From Chloroflexota bacterium (GTDB taxonomy: Bacteria > Chloroflexota > Anaerolineae > Promineifilales > Promineifilaceae): a DNA stretch of 5,266 bases. Positions within the stretch are counted from its first letter, which is position 1. Each line of letters opens with the position of its first letter. The translations under genes and the position numbers were made by a program. Location of the stretch: the NCBI GenBank assembly GCA_008501785.1, contig QQUD01000942.1, positions 1-5,266 of the forward strand, given 5' to 3'. Under the pieces are notes generated by a model, which was not told the DNA's origin, ran no database searches, and saw only the letters and a list, made by a program, of their open reading frames with translations. Positions 5,201 to 5,266 of this stretch are shown here, piece by piece.

Positions 5201-5266
5201 TTGCTCACTTTTTCCGTACAACATGCAGCAATTGGTGCGTTTACGCTGGCAAATGCCCAAGAATTA
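2231..5266 (+). CDS. BTAD winged-helix / NB-ARC / TPR transcriptional regulator, 3' truncated
   Basis: At least 1012 codons are open from ATG 2231 to the right edge with no stop or frameshift. Residues 6-100 form an OmpR/PhoB-type winged helix for DNA binding, beginning LRLSLLGGLTI, with ASRKVEALLAYL and SRESLAALLWP. Residues 101-251 are the all-helical bacterial transcriptional activator domain (BTAD) of SARP/AfsR-type proteins, ending LADELGVEPDEET. A linker (253-280) leads to the NB-ARC/STAND ATPase: FIGRE 290-294, Walker A GQGGMGKT 316-323, Walker B LLILD 387-391, TSRERL 420-425, GGLPLALE 498-505. A winged helix follows (about 534-620, ending in HPLLLQFAQEQL). TPR units run from about 727 to the edge. 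By analogy with STAND proteins such as MalT and AfsR, the TPRs sense a signal, ATP binding drives oligomerisation and the N-terminus activates transcription. All key nucleotide-binding motifs look intact. ATG 2231 begins just before the conserved N-terminus but has no strong Shine-Dalgarno; TTG 2168 is the only earlier in-frame start seen and is unlikely. Targets are unknown; the divergent small peptide gene is one candidate. Confidence 0.93.
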   Translation, partial: MDQPELRLSLLGGLTITRNGRAVSNFASRKVEALLAYLACDPRLHSRESLAALLWPNNDQTRALANLSVALSSLRKQLEPYILTERHTIGFNTETAFELDTAVFLQTIAQARKVQKQRGKLDRSGAAQLATAVSLYKGDFLAGFNIRGAPDFEAWALLEQERLRLRLLTALADLITFHQARHQLDDGIRYAQQLLAVDSLQEEAHRQLMQLYVQNNQRTAAIAQYEQCVAILADELGVEPDEETRALYEQIQAGGQGHKGAKEQSLPIPHSPAPLPSTPLHNLPTAVTSFIGREDELAQIEQWLGEPNGRLLTIVGQGGMGKTRLAQEAARAMVGQFVDGIWYVSLVPHTDISGVVTAVAEAINFTFSGSVEPATQLLNYLQSREMLLILDNMEHLLISELLALIAQLTEQAPDLRLIATSRERLQLQAETLLNLHGLPYPVTSYQYSVDSKLITDNRLLLTDYPAVQLFVNRVQRVQKKFQVAGQELPIAQLCQLVGGLPLALELAATWTRILSITEIVTEIQRGLDTLTTTLRDLPQRHRSIRTVIESSWQMLAADEQALFRKLAVFRGGFTREAAQEVANATLSQLISLVDRSFLRRDADQRFRRHPLLLQFAQEQLAAHPTEQKEIEANHAHFFADFVQARELMLQRAEAPDALAAIGADLENIRAAWQWALSPINETLLSKVVSGIGQFFGDRSRYLEGSEFFLGSLQMVQAQAETAVHHQIGAKVQVELGRFLYENGRFADAEATLKEANKLTLEHKLTNSRIDCLKNLGVVTTDQGEREASQHYLEEALQLCHASDNAYQKLLVLSSLGGLLMDSGDYDQARAYLDEAMTLAKSLDSTLQIAKVHNRIAIIANRQKDYHEALQQWKLARQGFKQLNHGWGLAATSHNIAMAYAGLEQYDAALENIQEAYAAHERIGHKRGMAGGLAVMGSIYLKLGEWRKARRNYYDSLLIAQVVGVTWLSIGVLVDVAKLEMISGNLQQAALLLTFSVQHAAIGAFTLANAQEL
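2990..3061. repeat. Imperfect G-rich/C-rich palindrome encoding the BTAD-NB-ARC linker
   Basis: The left arm is G-rich and the right arm C-rich. Bases 2990-3002 pair with 3049-3061 at 11 of 13 positions, and GGAG (3016-3019) pairs with CTCC (3026-3029) inside. It encodes a low-complexity Gly/Lys-rich then Pro/Ser-rich linker (residues 254-277). Such G-rich/C-rich hairpins resemble dispersed intergenic repeats in cyanobacteria and some Chloroflexota, so it may be a captured repeat. A compositionally biased linker is the plain alternative. Confidence 0.45.
3552..3610. repeat. 59-bp heptanucleotide-periodic hairpin inside the regulator gene
   Basis: The element keeps a strict 7-base period: five CAGTNNN units, then units of the CTGATNA and CAGATTA type, ending CTG. 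It is also an inverted repeat: arms 3552-3576 and 3586-3610 match at 22 of 25 positions around a 9-nt loop (3577-3585). It is read in frame as residues 441-460 (Val/Thr/Ser/Tyr-rich, then Leu/Asp-rich), between the TSRERL motif and the AVQLFVNR helix of the NB-ARC region, where related proteins vary in length. Heptanucleotide repeats of this kind are known as STRR sequences in cyanobacteria. It is most likely a repeat element tolerated in a surface loop. Confidence 0.7.
4409..5266 (+). repeat. Seven TPR units with exact 40-residue period
   Basis: The turn between helices A and B of each unit recurs at residues 742 (NGRF), 782 (QGER), 822 (SGDY), 862 (QKDY), 902 (LEQY), 942 (LGEW) and 982 (SGNL), exactly 40 residues (120 bp) apart. 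Each is followed by the TPR-typical alanine and a helix B. This is the long 40-residue TPR class rather than the classical 34. The DNA of the units has diverged, so it is a protein repeat and not a recent tandem duplication. The array continues beyond the window. Its expected role is protein or ligand sensing by the STAND regulator. Confidence 0.85.

Noticed and set aside
4409..5266. DNA tandem repeat with 120-bp period
   Set aside because: The period is real at protein level, but the nucleotide sequences of the units are not alike, so it is not a DNA tandem array.

Overview
The window looks like a piece of a Chloroflexota (Anaerolineae-like) chromosome. This is inferred from gene content: a very large BTAD-type winged-helix/NB-ARC/TPR transcriptional regulator, a VWA surface-type protein, and an iterated palindrome. 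No marker gene settles the taxonomy. Two large genes on the + strand are both cut by the window edges, with about 790 bp of gene-poor DNA between them.

Left (3-1439, +): the C-terminal 478 residues of a von Willebrand factor A protein. The end of the VWA domain, with the second and third MIDAS elements, is followed by beta-sandwich regions and a 'choice-of-anchor X'-like module with an Asp-rich DDG...GDANNG loop. It is probably exported. In the same frame, after two stop codons, a 51-codon stretch encodes one hydrophobic segment and an acidic tail.

Middle (1440-2230): no confident large gene. It holds a 12-bp palindrome, two mutually exclusive hairpins, a three-stem cloverleaf-like fold (1692-1795), a weak terminator-like hairpin with a T-run, and a doubtful + strand short frame ending at 1958. 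The best gene here is a 34-codon minus-strand gene (2122 to 2018) with a good ribosome binding site. Its product resembles the short '..F..D..FR..I..D...AL..' peptides related to some RiPP precursors. It may have been shortened by a nonsense codon.

Right (2231-5266, +, runs off the edge): at least 1012 codons without a stop. In order it encodes an OmpR/PhoB-type winged helix, a BTAD domain, a linker, an NB-ARC/STAND ATPase, a second winged helix and seven TPR units spaced exactly 40 residues apart. It is divergent from the small peptide gene across a 108-bp gap with an extended -10 element.

The main non-gene signals are: (1) AACGGCCGTT and its core ACGGCCGT, with nine core copies in 5.3 kb, in coding and non-coding DNA and in two reading registers, resembling a cyanobacterial HIP1-type iterated palindrome; (2) a 59-bp heptanucleotide-periodic near-perfect hairpin carried in frame inside the NB-ARC region; (3) a second palindromic low-complexity stretch that forms the BTAD/NB-ARC linker. 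No transposase, CRISPR array, tRNA or rRNA was recognised.
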